Under the pieces are notes generated by a model. The model was given only the letters and a program-made list of their open reading frames with translations. It did not search any database and was not told the origin of the DNA. This document shows positions 16,555 to 25,548 of a stretch of DNA of 64,000 bases, piece by piece. The stretch is taken from contig NZ_VIWX01000002.1 in NCBI RefSeq assembly GCF_007829955.1, positions 992,001 through 1,056,000 of the forward strand, given 5' to 3'. The position numbers were made by a program, and so were the translations under genes. This DNA is from Saccharopolyspora dendranthemae. GTDB taxonomy: Bacteria > Actinomycetota > Actinomycetes > Mycobacteriales > Pseudonocardiaceae. The number at the start of each line of letters is the position of its first letter. Positions within the stretch are counted from its first letter, which is position 1.

Positions 16555-16585
16555 GGTTTGCCCGCCCCACCGGGGTGGGCAAACC
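16555..16585 (+). terminator. Hairpin after the ABC-class ATPase
   Basis: Arms GGTTTGCCCGCCCC and GGGGTGGGCAAACC (one G-T pair) with a 3-nt loop start directly after the stop codon. This argues against using the overlapping ATG at 16550 as the start of the next gene. Confidence 0.65.
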
Positions 16586-16618
16586 TGGGGTGGCCCCGAT
16601 GTGGTGGGAGGCGCGCTG

Positions 16619-17287
16619 ATGCCTCGAATGCGATCACGGCACCCCGGCGCGACCGGGTACGCCGACCGCGCCGACGCCGGTCAGGTCCTGGCCGGTCATC
16701 TGCACGGCCTCGACCTGGTCGACCCGGTGGTGTTCGGGCTGGCGCGCGGTGGCGTGCCGGTGGCCGCGGAGGTGGCTCGCGAGCTGGGCGCCGCGCTGCG
16801 GGTGTGCGTGGCGCGCAAGATCGGCGCCCCGGGTCAGCCCGAGCTGGCCCTGGGTGCGGTGACCGCGCACGGTCCGCCCAGCTACGACCACGCCTTGGTG
16901 CGGTCCTTCGGTCTCGACGAGCAGGATCTGGCCGGGGCGTGCGAGCGGGAGCGGGCGGAGGCCGCGCGCCGCGAGGATCTCTACCGCGGTGCGCCGGTGG
17001 CGCTGGAGGGCCGGGACGCGGTGCTGGTCGATGACGGGCTGGCCACCGGAGCCACGGCGCGGGCGGCGCTGCGGATGCTGGCCGAGTCGGGTCCGCGGCA
17101 CCTGGTGCTGGCCGTTCCGGTGGGTTCGCCGGAGTCGGTGAAGGCACTGCGCGGGGAGGCCGATGTGGTGGTGTGCGTGCTGCAGCCGGTGCGCTTCGCC
17201 GCGGTCGGCCAGTGGTACCGGGATTTCGCCGCCACCGGTGATGCGGAGATCAACGCACTGCTGGGGGAGCTCGGCGAGGCCGGCTGA
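16619..17287 (+). CDS. Phosphoribosyltransferase-domain protein
   Basis: A 222-residue protein with a type I PRTase core. The PRPP loop is AVLVDDGLATGATARAAL (about residues 137-154), and an N-terminal VFGLARGGVPVAAEVARELG segment is typical of the stand-alone family found in many actinobacteria and cyanobacteria. Its substrate is not established; it is not a clear Hpt, Apt or Upp enzyme. ATG 16619 has GGGAGG upstream. The longer frame from 16550 overlaps the ATPase stop but would run through the terminator. Confidence 0.8.
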   Translation: MPRMRSRHPGATGYADRADAGQVLAGHLHGLDLVDPVVFGLARGGVPVAAEVARELGAALRVCVARKIGAPGQPELALGAVTAHGPPSYDHALVRSFGLDEQDLAGACERERAEAARREDLYRGAPVALEGRDAVLVDDGLATGATARAALRMLAESGPRHLVLAVPVGSPESVKALRGEADVVVCVLQPVRFAAVGQWYRDFAATGDAEINALLGELGEAG

Positions 17288-17471
17288 GTCCTTCACGGTG
17301 CGCGCAGCGGCGGGCGCGGTGGGTGATCTTCGCTGGTGGCACCGAGCGGGCTGAGGGGTGGCCGGGGTGGGCTCAGCGGGGCGTGAAGATAATGCTTGCG
17401 CATCGCCTTCACCACACCCGGCGTCGACGCGCTAACCTCTCCGCACCTACTCCTGTGCTGCGACAAGCCGG

Positions 17472-17496
17472 GATCCGGCACAGCCCGTGCCGGATC
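17472..17496. promoter_or_regulatory. Perfect 10-bp inverted repeat upstream of the small gene at 17555
   Basis: Arms GATCCGGCAC and GTGCCGGATC with a 5-nt loop lie in the 267-bp gap after the phosphoribosyltransferase gene. It could be a late terminator for that gene or a regulatory site for the next. No T run follows. Nothing else is recognized in the gap. Confidence 0.4.
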
Positions 17497-17554
17497 GCCG
17501 GGTGTGTGGTGGTCGGGGTGGAGTTGGTATTGGATTCGGGTTGATTGGTTCGCT

Positions 17555-17962
17555 ATGACTGCCGCTGGACATTCCGACCACTCGTCGTCACAGGCGGGAA
17601 AGCACGGCCCGCCGTCGCGTCGCTCGGGCAGACGCGGCGAGGACGCGGGTGGCGAGTCGGGTTACTCCTCGGAGGTCGCCCGTCAGGTCGGTGAGGCGAC
17701 TGTGGCGCTGGGTGAGCGGCTGCGCGATCCGGGTGTGGCGCACAGCGTCGAGGAGATCGAGAAGGTCATGCGTGGTTTCTCGCTGACCGTGGAGGGCATG
17801 TCGGGTGGCCTGTCGGGGGTCACCGAGTGGCTGCGCGCGGCCGGTCACGTCGGGCCGCTGTCGGGCCACGCCAGCGTGATGTCCGAGCGCCTGTCGCACA
17901 TCGGCAAGGAGCTGTCGCGGCTGGCCGATGCCATAGAGCAGGCGCAACAGCGCGCGAGCTGA
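17555..17962 (+). CDS. Hypothetical small helical protein
   Basis: 135 residues. A Ser/Arg/Gly-rich, probably disordered N-terminus (1-40) is followed by amphipathic helices (YSSEVARQVGEATVALGERL, HSVEEIEKVMRGF, MSERLSHIGKELSRLADAIEQAQ). No family is recognized and no membrane segment is seen. The start is uncertain because no clear Shine-Dalgarno precedes ATG 17555. A terminator follows directly. Confidence 0.6.
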   Translation: MTAAGHSDHSSSQAGKHGPPSRRSGRRGEDAGGESGYSSEVARQVGEATVALGERLRDPGVAHSVEEIEKVMRGFSLTVEGMSGGLSGVTEWLRAAGHVGPLSGHASVMSERLSHIGKELSRLADAIEQAQQRAS

Positions 17963-17964
17963 GT

Positions 17965-17993
17965 GCCGCGCACCCGCTGAGGGGGTGCGCGGC
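17965..17993 (+). terminator. Terminator after the small helical protein
   Basis: Perfect 11-bp arms GCCGCGCACCC and GGGTGCGCGGC with a 7-nt loop, 2 bp after the stop codon. The rest of the gap to 18239 shows no recognizable gene. Confidence 0.7.
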
Positions 17994-18239
17994 ATCGCCG
18001 TGCCACAATGATCACGCGCGGTCCGCGCCGGTCCTCCGGCGCGGTCGGGGAACCGTGCGCAGGGGTTTTGCGGGCGACGCCGAGGGGGCGCCGGGCATCC
18101 CGGTGGGTCGTTCTCGCCGGTCGAGGCTGCGGTGCCGGGCGGGATCGGTGCTCGCCGCTGGAGATTCGTCATCGCCCGCCGTTGCCGGAGTTCACGGGTG
18201 TGCGGCGGGTGGTGGTCGTCGTGTGTGGAGGTGTCCCGG

Positions 18240-20612
18240 TTGGATCGCGGCAGTGCCGGAGACTCCTCTGCCGCCTTCGATTCGCTGTTTCGCGATGTGC
18301 TCGCCGGCTCGGGTGAGTCGGCGGCGCAGTCGGCCGCGTTGAGCACGCTGCTCGACGAGCAGGCGCACGAGGTGGTGTCCAAGGCCGTTCGGGCCACTGT
18401 GGACTGGGGTTCGCGGGAGCTGGACAGTGCTCATCTGCTGTGGGCGGTGACGCAGGTTCCGGCCACAGCGGCGCTGCTGACCTCCTCGGGCGTGCGGGTG
18501 GGTGAGCTGGCCGAGGCGGTGCGTTCGGCGGTGATCGCCGTGCAGGAGCCGCTGCTGCAGGGGTCGCCGGTGCTGGCGCCCGCCGCGCGGCGGGCGCTGC
18601 TGGGGGCCTACCGGCAGGCGCTGTCGGAGAACGCGGACGTGGTGGGCGCGCGGCACGTGGTGCTGGGTTTGGCCGCCGATGCTGATTCGGTGGCCGGGCG
18701 GGCGTTGGCGCGGGCCATCGAGCTCGGTGAGGGCGGCGGTGGCCGCAGCGTGCTGAGCTTGACGCCGCGGCTGGACGAGTTCGGGATGGATCTGACCGAG
18801 CTGGCGCGGGCGGGCAAGCTCGATCCGGTGGTGGGCCGCGACGAGGTGATCGAGCAGGCCGTGGAGGTGCTGGGCCGCCGTTCGAAGAACAACCCGGTGT
18901 TCGTGGGTGACCCGGGCGTGGGCAAGACGGCGATCGTGGAGGGCTTGGCGCGGCGGATCGTGGCCGGTGAGGTGCCGTGGTCGCTGGCGGATCTGCGGGT
19001 GGTGTCGCTGGATCTGGCGGGCATGGTGGCCGGGGCGAAGTACCGGGGCGAGTTCGAGTCGCGGTTCCGCGACGTGCTCACCGAGATCCGCGCCAACCGC
19101 GACAGCGTGCTGGTGTTCATCGACGAGTTGCACAGCATCGTCGGTGCCGGGGCCGGTGAGGGCTCGATGGACGCGGGAACGATGCTCAAACCCGTGCTGG
19201 CTCGCGGCGAGGTGCGCCTGGTGGGTGCCACCACCGTCGAGGAGTACCGCAAGCACGTCGAGAAGGATCCGGCGCTGGAGCGGCGTTTCGCGCCGATCAT
19301 GGTCGACGAGCCGTCGGTGGACGACACGGTGGTGGTGCTGCGGGGTTTGCGGGAGCGCTACCAGTCGCATCATCGGGTGCGCATCGACGAGGCGGCGTTG
19401 CGGGCGGCGGCGGAGTTGTCGCAGCGCTACATCGCCGACCGGTTCCTGCCGGACAAGGCGGTGGATCTGCTGGACCAGGCGTGCAGCCGGGTGCGGTTGC
19501 GGCGCGGCGGGCAGGTGCGTTCGGCGTCGGTGTTCGAACCCACCGTGGTGGCTGATGACGTGGCCGATGTGGTGGCCACCCGCACCGGCATCCCGGTCGC
19601 CGATGTCAGCGCCGAGGACGTGTCGCGGCTGCTGGCGCTGGAGGAGCAGCTGCGGGCCAAGGTCGTGGGCCAGGACGCGGCGGTGCTGGCGGTGGCCGAG
19701 GCGGTGCGCCGCGCGCGTGTGGGGCTGGCCGATCCGGAGCGGCCGATCGGCAACTTCCTGTTCCTGGGGCCCACCGGTGTCGGCAAGACCGAGCTCGCGC
19801 GCGCTCTGGCGCAGGCCTTGTTCGGGGATCCGGGCCGGTTGCTGCGGCTGGACATGGGGGAGTTCCAGGAGAAGCACTCGGTGTCGCGGTTGATCGGTGC
19901 GCCTCCCGGCTACGTCGGTTACGGCGAGTCGGGGCAGTTGACCGACCGGGTGCGCCGCCAGCCGTACTCGGTGGTGCTGCTCGACGAGGTGGAGAAGGCG
20001 CACCCGGATGTGTTCAACACGTTGCTGCAGGTGCTGGATGCCGGCCGGTTGACCGACTCGCAGGGCAGGCTGGTGGATTTCCGCAACGTGGTGGTCATCA
20101 TGACCTCCAACCTGGGGGCCGACCGCATCCTGGATTCCGGTGCGGACGCGGCGTCCTCGGCGGTGGTGGTGCTGGAGGAGCTGCGCGGGTTCTTCCGGCC
20201 GGAGTTCATCAACCGCATCGATGACGTGGTGGTGTTCCAGCCGCTGGGCGCCGAGCAGCTGCGCCGCATCGGGCACCTGCTGCTGGAGCGCACCCGCGCG
20301 CAGCTGGAGGCCAAGGGCATGCGGCTGTCGGTGACCGAGGCGGGCTTGGACTGGCTGGTCGAGCGCGGGCACCAGCCGGAGTTCGGTGCGCGGCCGTTGC
20401 GGCGGGTGATCTCCCGAGAGCTCGACACGCGGCTGGCCCGGATGGTGCTGGCCGGTGAGGCCGCCGCCGGTGATGAGGTCACCGTGGACGCCGGCGACGG
20501 GCAGTTGCGGTTGTCGGTGGGGCAGGTGTGGCGGCCGGTGGCGGGCGGCAGGCATGCCGCGCCCGGCGAGAACTCGCCACTTCCCGCCCAGCGCTCGGGT
20601 GCGTTCGGGTGA
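18240..20612 (+). CDS. Clp/HSP100 ATPase without M domain
   Basis: A 790-residue double AAA+ unfoldase: Clp N-domain (about 10-150), D1 with Walker A GDPGVGKT (223-230) and Walker [10 protein letters not shown] (291-299), D2 with GPTGVGKT (510-517) and VVLLDEVEK. Between D1 ([11 protein letters not shown], about 422-432) and D2 only some 15 residues stand where ClpB and ClpC carry a coiled-coil M domain. The D2 loop also lacks the VGLGF-type ClpP docking motif, reading [16 protein letters not shown] instead. TTG 18240 has GGAGG 8 nt upstream. Neither a ClpP partner nor a DnaK-dependent disaggregase role is indicated. Confidence 0.88.
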   Translation: MDRGSAGDSSAAFDSLFRDVLAGSGESAAQSAALSTLLDEQAHEVVSKAVRATVDWGSRELDSAHLLWAVTQVPATAALLTSSGVRVGELAEAVRSAVIAVQEPLLQGSPVLAPAARRALLGAYRQALSENADVVGARHVVLGLAADADSVAGRALARAIELGEGGGGRSVLSLTPRLDEFGMDLTELARAGKLDPVVGRDEVIEQAVEVLGRRSKNNPVFVGDPGVGKTAIVEGLARRIVAGEVPWSLADLRVVSLDLAGMVAGAKYRGEFESRFRDVLTEIRANRDSVLVFIDELHSIVGAGAGEGSMDAGTMLKPVLARGEVRLVGATTVEEYRKHVEKDPALERRFAPIMVDEPSVDDTVVVLRGLRERYQSHHRVRIDEAALRAAAELSQRYIADRFLPDKAVDLLDQACSRVRLRRGGQVRSASVFEPTVVADDVADVVATRTGIPVADVSAEDVSRLLALEEQLRAKVVGQDAAVLAVAEAVRRARVGLADPERPIGNFLFLGPTGVGKTELARALAQALFGDPGRLLRLDMGEFQEKHSVSRLIGAPPGYVGYGESGQLTDRVRRQPYSVVLLDEVEKAHPDVFNTLLQVLDAGRLTDSQGRLVDFRNVVVIMTSNLGADRILDSGADAASSAVVVLEELRGFFRPEFINRIDDVVVFQPLGAEQLRRIGHLLLERTRAQLEAKGMRLSVTEAGLDWLVERGHQPEFGARPLRRVISRELDTRLARMVLAGEAAAGDEVTVDAGDGQLRLSVGQVWRPVAGGRHAAPGENSPLPAQRSGAFG

Positions 20613-20683
20613 TCGTCTTCCCAGGCGGGTTCGATCTTGGCATGGTGGGTTCTTGATCGTTTCCGGCGTGGAGGTGGTGGCGG

Positions 20684-21679
20684 GTGCGGCTGGGTTGGCT
20701 GAGCGTGGCGGCCGGTGCGGCGGGGCTGTGGGGGATGCTCGCCGCGCCGCGCGCGGGCGGCGGACAGCCGTACGTGGTGATGCGGGAGCTGGGCTATGCG
20801 CCCCGGATCGGCAACGCCCACCGCATGGATCTCTACATGCCGGCCGAGGCGACGGGCCCGTGTCCGGTGGTGGTGTGGAGCGCGGGTTCGGCGTGGCTGG
20901 CCGACAACGGCAACACCGGTGGTGAGCGGGTGGCGCGAGCGTTGTGCGCCCGGGGTTACGCGGTGGCGGCGGTGGCCGTGCGTTCCAGCGAGCAGGCGCG
21001 CTTTCCCGCCCAGGTGCACGACGGCAAGGCGGCGGTGCGGTGGTTGCGGGCCCACGCCCAGCGCTACGGCCTCGACGGTGAGCGCATCGCGGTGATGGGC
21101 AACTCCTCGGGTGGCTGGCTGGCCAGCATGCTCGGCGCCACCGCGGGTGTGGTGGCCCTGGAGGGCGATCTGGGACCCGCCGGGGTTTCCAGCGAGGTGC
21201 AGGCGGTGGTCGACCTGTACGGGCCGACGGATTTCCTGCTCATGGACGGGCACACGCCCGAGGGGTCGATCGAGCGGTTCAGCGGGATCACCGGTGGCAG
21301 CCGCGGGCACGACGACGCCGCTTCGCCGGAGTCGCGGTTGATCGGCGCGGAGATCCAGACGGTGCCCGAGCGGGTCGCCGAGGCGGACCCGTCGCGGTGG
21401 GTGCGCCGGGGTGGCCCGCCGTGGCTGATCCTGCACGGCACGAGCGATCCGCTGGTGCCCTTCCACCAGAGCGCGTTGCTGCTGCGCGCGCTGGAGGCCG
21501 CGGGGGTGCCCGCGACGCTCTACGAGATGAGCGGGCGGGTGCACGAGCACGACTACCTCGACGAGACCCGCGACTTCACGCCCCGCCAGGTCCACCACGC
21601 GGCAGGTGGTGGTGTTGCCGGCGGCGCACCGGCGACGTGGTCGCTCATCGCCGACTTCCTCGACACCGCCCTGCACTGA
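20684..21679 (+). CDS. Alpha/beta hydrolase (esterase/lipase family)
   Basis: A 331-residue alpha/beta hydrolase with a short hydrophobic N-terminus (1-22, possible signal or anchor). The nucleophile is in GNSSGGW (about S143), the acid in HGTSDPLVPFH (about D262) and the His in VHEHDYL. The arrangement is that of BD-FAE-like esterases that remove acyl groups from carbohydrate or phenolic esters. GTG 20684 follows a GGAGG-containing stretch. The natural substrate is unknown. Confidence 0.8.
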   Translation: MRLGWLSVAAGAAGLWGMLAAPRAGGGQPYVVMRELGYAPRIGNAHRMDLYMPAEATGPCPVVVWSAGSAWLADNGNTGGERVARALCARGYAVAAVAVRSSEQARFPAQVHDGKAAVRWLRAHAQRYGLDGERIAVMGNSSGGWLASMLGATAGVVALEGDLGPAGVSSEVQAVVDLYGPTDFLLMDGHTPEGSIERFSGITGGSRGHDDAASPESRLIGAEIQTVPERVAEADPSRWVRRGGPPWLILHGTSDPLVPFHQSALLLRALEAAGVPATLYEMSGRVHEHDYLDETRDFTPRQVHHAAGGGVAGGAPATWSLIADFLDTALH

Positions 21680-21853
21680 CCCCCGGTCTCACACGAAAGT
21701 GGCAGTGCTTGTTGTGCGGTGGTGGTGGCTCCTACGGTGGTTGCAGCGTCCCCTGCCCGTCGGCGGGACGCGATCTTCCCAGCTCAGCGGCGGTTGCTCG
21801 ACGCGGTGCGCGCGTGCGCCAGACACCTGAGTTCGCCCACGATAGGGGGTAGC

Positions 21854-22309
21854 GTGATCGTCTCCAGATCCATGCCCGCAGAGGCCTCCCGCGGGGACGG
21901 CGACATCGTCGCTCCGCGGGCCGCCGCCGATCCCGCCCTCAGCGCCGGTGCCCGCCGCACGGAGTTAACCGTGCGCGTGCAGTGGCCCTGGCGGGGGCTG
22001 GTGCTGGTGAGCGTCGGCGGTGAGGTCGACATGGCCAGCCTGCCGCGCATCACCGAGATCGTCCGCCAGCGGCTGACCGCCGCACGCCTGCGGACAGCGA
22101 TCGTCGACCTCTCGCAGGTCGGGTTCGCCAGCAGCGCGGCGCTGGAGCTGCTGATGCTGGCCTACAACGCCGCCGGCCGCCGCGAGGTGCAGCTGCTGGT
22201 GGTGCCGGGCACCGGGCCGGTGCGCAGGCTGCTGGAGCTGACCGGCCTCTCGGCGCTGTTCGAACAGGCCGACACGGTCGAAGAGGCCCTCCAACTGGCC
22301 TCCCACTAG
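21854..22309 (+). CDS. STAS-domain anti-sigma-factor antagonist-like protein
   Basis: A 151-residue protein. After a 35-residue leader comes a STAS domain (about 40-148): LVLVSVGGEVDMASLPRI, then VDLSQVGFASSAALELLM with the serine that is phosphorylated in SpoIIAA/RsbV-type antagonists. Such proteins free a sigma factor by binding its anti-sigma kinase. No anti-sigma or sigma gene is adjacent, so the partner is elsewhere. GTG 21854 has AGGGGG just upstream; ATG 21871 is not in this frame. Confidence 0.78.
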   Translation: MIVSRSMPAEASRGDGDIVAPRAAADPALSAGARRTELTVRVQWPWRGLVLVSVGGEVDMASLPRITEIVRQRLTAARLRTAIVDLSQVGFASSAALELLMLAYNAAGRREVQLLVVPGTGPVRRLLELTGLSALFEQADTVEEALQLASH

Positions 22310-22344
22310 CCGACGGCGCCGGCGACCGGGCAGGATCTGCTGGT

Positions 22345-22872
22345 GTGGGCACCTACGTGGCGTTGTTGCGCGCGGTCAACCTCGGTTCGCACGCGCGGCT
22401 GCCGATGGCGCGGCTGCGGGAGCTGATCGGCGAACTGGGCTACGCCCACGCGCGCACCTACCTGCAGAGCGGCAACGCCGTGTTCACCACCCCGATCGAG
22501 GACGCGGGCCAGGTGGCCGCGTCGTTGCGGGAAGCGCTGGCCGCCGACGGGGTGAACACCGAGGTCATGGTGCGCACCGGCGCGCAGGTGCGGGCGGTGG
22601 CCGAGGCCGGGCATCCCTTCACCGCAGCCGGGGTGGAGCACACGAAGCTGCAGGTGGCCTTCCCCCTCGCTCCGGTGACGCCCCAGCAGCTTCGCGGCCT
22701 GGCGGCACCGGGTGGCGAGTCGGCGCTGGCCCGCGACGGCGAGGTGTTCCTGCACTACCCGCAGGGGGTGGGCGTGTCGAAGCTGACCACCGCGACGCTG
22801 CAACGTCATCTGGGCACCCCGGTGACCTGCCGCAACTGGAAGACCGTGTCGGCGCTGGCCGGGATGTGCTGA
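22345..22872 (+). CDS. DUF1697 family protein
   Basis: A 175-residue member of DUF1697, recognized by TYVALLRAVNLGSHARLPMARLRELI at the start, YLQSGNAVFTT in the middle and the C-terminal KLTTATLQRHLGTPVTCRNWKTV segment. The family is common in soil actinomycetes; its biochemical role is unknown. GTG 22345 start, 35 bp after the STAS gene, so cotranscription is possible. Confidence 0.85.
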   Translation: MGTYVALLRAVNLGSHARLPMARLRELIGELGYAHARTYLQSGNAVFTTPIEDAGQVAASLREALAADGVNTEVMVRTGAQVRAVAEAGHPFTAAGVEHTKLQVAFPLAPVTPQQLRGLAAPGGESALARDGEVFLHYPQGVGVSKLTTATLQRHLGTPVTCRNWKTVSALAGMC

Positions 22873-23152
22873 GAAATTCGGCTGCGGTCCCCGTGGGGGT
22901 GCCGGTAGCATCCGTGAGGTCCTGCCGCCGCCGAGAGAGGTGCCCGTTGCTCGACTGAGGTCCGCGATCACCACGCGAGACACCCGCCCAACCCCGCACT
23001 GCGCGAACGGGTTGTGGAGGCCGGGTGTGCGTGGATGCGACCTCGGTGACCGGGACACCAGCGCAGGCCGGTGCTTCTCGCAGGAACCTCGCCGCGTGGT
23101 GCTCGCCGCACACGTTGTTTCCCCTTGTTGCACGGCGAAGGCGAGACCCCGC
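22873..23152 (+). promoter_or_regulatory. Leader region of the ABC-F gene with possible SD-sequestering stem
   Basis: 280 bp without a convincing gene. Two copies of CTCGCCG (23088-23094 and 23102-23108) can pair with GGCGAG (23140-23145), which is part of the ribosome binding region of the ABC-F start. ABC-F genes are often controlled by antibiotic-sensing leaders; here only the pairing is seen and a leader peptide is not clear. Confidence 0.35.
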
Positions 23153-24778
23153 ATGTCCTCACCCGCACCCACGACGGTCACCTGCAGTGATCTCACGTTC
23201 ACCTGGCCTGATGGTGGCAGCGCGTTCACCGGCCTCAACGCCGGTTTCCCCACCGGGACCACCGGTCTCATCGGCGGCAACGGCACCGGCAAGACCACTC
23301 TGCTGCGGCTGCTGGCCGGCCACCTGAGGCCCACGGCCGGGTCGATCAGCATGCCCGCCGCACCCGCCTACCTGCCGCAGACCATCACCACCCGCGTGCA
23401 CGTGCGGGTGGCCGAAGCACTGGGCATCGACGCGAAGCTGCGGGCACTGGCGGCCATCGAAGCCGGCGAGGCCACCGAGGAGCACTGGGACACCCTCGGC
23501 CAGGACTGGGACGTCGAACAACGCGCCCACGCCCTGCTCTCCGGGCTCGGACTCGAGGGCATCGGGCTGCACCGGCGCGTCGAGGAGCTCTCCGGTGGGC
23601 AGACGGTGCTGCTGCACCTCGCAGCGCTGATGCTGGCCCGCCCCCAGGTGCTGCTGCTGGACGAACCCACCAACAACCTCGACCGCCAGGCCCGCCACCG
23701 GCTGCGCGAAGCGGTGCGCGGATGGCGGCACGGAACGCTGATCGTGGTCTCGCACGACCGCGAACTGCTCGACGACCTCGACCGCATCGCCGAACTGCGG
23801 GCCGGGGAGATCACCTTCTACGGCGGCGGGTTCTCCTCCTACGAGCAGGCGGTGGCCACCCAGCAGGCCGCGGCCGAACGCGACCTGCGCGCCGCCGAGG
23901 CCGACGAGCGCCGCCAGCAGCGGGAACTGGCCGAGACCCAGGTGAAGCTGTCCCGCCGCAAACGCCAGGGCGCCAAGGCCGCCGACAACATGCCCAAGAT
24001 CCTCGCCGGTGCCCGCCAGCGCGCCGCGCAGGAGTCGGCGGGCAAGCTCACCGGGGTGCAGCAGGAACGCCTGCAGGCAGCCCGCGACAAGCGCCGCGAC
24101 GCGCAGCAGGCGGTGCGCAGTGACGAACGCCTGCGCCTGGAACTGCCCGCCACACGGGTGCCCGCCGGCCGCGACGTGGCACGGGTGAGCGAGGTGGTGC
24201 TGCCGCACTCGGGCGCCAGGGTCGATCTGGAGGTGCACGGGCCGCAACGCATCGCGCTGCTGGGCGGCAACGGCACCGGCAAGACCACCCTGCTGCGCGT
24301 GCTGGAGGGAACCGTGTCGCCGCTGGAAGGGCAGGTGGCGGTGCCGGTGACGGCTCGGTTGATGCCGCAGCGCCTGGACGTCCTGGATCCCGGGTTGAGC
24401 GTGGCCGGCAACCTGGCCCGTGCCGCACCGGGTCTCGAGCACAACGAGGTGCGGGCGCACCTGGCGCGGCTGCTGTTCACCGGTGACCGCGCCCAGCAGC
24501 AGGCGGGCACGCTCTCCGGTGGCCAAGCATTGCGGGCGAGTCTGGCCGCGGTGCTGCTGGCCGAACCCGCCCCGCAGCTGCTGATGCTCGACGAACCCAC
24601 CAACAACCTCGACCTCGACGCCACCGCACAACTGGCCTCGGCCCTGCGCTCTTTCGAGGGGGCGCTGATCGTGGCCGGTCACGACGTGGAGTTCCTGCGC
24701 GAGATCGAACCCACCCGGTGGCTGCTGCTGACCGACACCCTCACCGAGATCACCGAGCAGGAAGCCGAGGAGATCTAA
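23153..24778 (+). CDS. ABC-F family ATPase (ribosome-protection type)
   Basis: A 541-residue soluble twin-ATPase protein with no membrane domain. Walker A sites are GGNGTGKTTL twice (about residues 42 and 373); the signatures LSGGQTVLLHL and LSGGQALRASL are each followed by LDEPTNNLD. The linker between the domains is long, helical and rich in Arg and Gln (about 225-330). ABC-F proteins act on the ribosomal E site, and many give resistance to macrolides, lincosamides or pleuromutilins. ATG 23153 is preferred to the upstream in-frame start because the family N-terminus begins here. The substrate antibiotic is not predictable. Confidence 0.88.
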   Translation: MSSPAPTTVTCSDLTFTWPDGGSAFTGLNAGFPTGTTGLIGGNGTGKTTLLRLLAGHLRPTAGSISMPAAPAYLPQTITTRVHVRVAEALGIDAKLRALAAIEAGEATEEHWDTLGQDWDVEQRAHALLSGLGLEGIGLHRRVEELSGGQTVLLHLAALMLARPQVLLLDEPTNNLDRQARHRLREAVRGWRHGTLIVVSHDRELLDDLDRIAELRAGEITFYGGGFSSYEQAVATQQAAAERDLRAAEADERRQQRELAETQVKLSRRKRQGAKAADNMPKILAGARQRAAQESAGKLTGVQQERLQAARDKRRDAQQAVRSDERLRLELPATRVPAGRDVARVSEVVLPHSGARVDLEVHGPQRIALLGGNGTGKTTLLRVLEGTVSPLEGQVAVPVTARLMPQRLDVLDPGLSVAGNLARAAPGLEHNEVRAHLARLLFTGDRAQQQAGTLSGGQALRASLAAVLLAEPAPQLLMLDEPTNNLDLDATAQLASALRSFEGALIVAGHDVEFLREIEPTRWLLLTDTLTEITEQEAEEI

Positions 24779-25548
24779 CGGCCGGTCCAGGTGTGCGGGG
24801 TCTTGTCCAGGAAGGCCCGCACACCGTGGTGGAAGTCGTCGCTGCCGAACACGGTGCGCACCAGATCGTCGCCCTCGGGCATGGTGGCCAACCGCAACCG
24901 GCGCACCGCCTCCTTGCCGGCCCACATCGTCAAGGGGGCGTGCCCGGCCAGCCGGTCGGTCATCGCGCGCACCACGTCGTCGAGCTCGCCGACCTGGCAC
25001 AGCTCGGTGACGAAACCCGCGTCGTGGGCCTCCTCGGCCGACAGCAGACGTGCCCGCAGCAGGAGGTCCTTGGTGCGGGCCGGGCCGAGGTGGAACACCA
25101 GCATCGAGTAGGTGTTCATCGCCAGGCAGTTGCCCAAGGTGCGCGCCACCGGCACACCGAAGCGGCCGGTGGCCGTCGACACCCGCAGATCGCACGCCGC
25201 GGCCAGGGCGATGCCCGCCCCGACGCAGAACCCGGAGATCGCCGCCACGGTGGGCACGGTGGCGGCTTCCAGGCGCCCGAACACCGCTTCCATGCGCTGC
25301 TCGTAGGCCACCCCGTCCTCACCGCTGGTGAACTCGGCGAACTGGGCGATGTCGGTGCCGGCCACGAACGCCTCGTCCCCGGCACCGCGCAACACCATCA
25401 CCCGGATGTCCGGGTCGGCCTCGGCGCGTTCGATCGCCGACACCAGCCCGTCGTACATCGCCCAGCTCATGGCGTTGCGCTGGGCGGGGCGGTTGAACGT
25501 CACCCGCAGCACGGGCCCGTCGGCGCTCACCAGCAGTTCATCGGACAT
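24775..25548 (-). CDS. Enoyl-CoA hydratase/isomerase family protein without the hydratase glutamates
   Basis: A 257-residue crotonase-fold protein. The oxyanion-hole regions are kept (GDEAFVAGTDIAQF and GFCVGAGIALAAACD), but the two catalytic Glu of hydratases are Ala (A114 in GAGIALA, normally GGCELA) and Val (V134 in FGVPVARTLG, normally FGxPE). Water addition is therefore unlikely; another CoA-thioester reaction is expected. It overlaps the tctA stop by 11 bp and converges on the ABC-F gene by a few bases. It is the last gene of the transporter operon, so it probably acts on the imported acid after CoA activation. Confidence 0.82.
   Translation of the reverse strand: MSDELLVSADGPVLRVTFNRPAQRNAMSWAMYDGLVSAIERAEADPDIRVMVLRGAGDEAFVAGTDIAQFAEFTSGEDGVAYEQRMEAVFGRLEAATVPTVAAISGFCVGAGIALAAACDLRVSTATGRFGVPVARTLGNCLAMNTYSMLVFHLGPARTKDLLLRARLLSAEEAHDAGFVTELCQVGELDDVVRAMTDRLAGHAPLTMWAGKEAVRRLRLATMPEGDDLVRTVFGSDDFHHGVRAFLDKTPHTWTGR

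Noticed and set aside
16550..16618. Start of the phosphoribosyltransferase at the ATGA overlap (16550)
   Set aside because: The segment is a terminator hairpin, and a better ribosome site (GGGAGG) precedes ATG 16619, where the family N-terminus begins.
18192..20555. A 787-codon minus-strand frame opposite the Clp ATPase
   Set aside because: Arg/His/Gln-rich shadow of a conserved gene, with no domain pattern.
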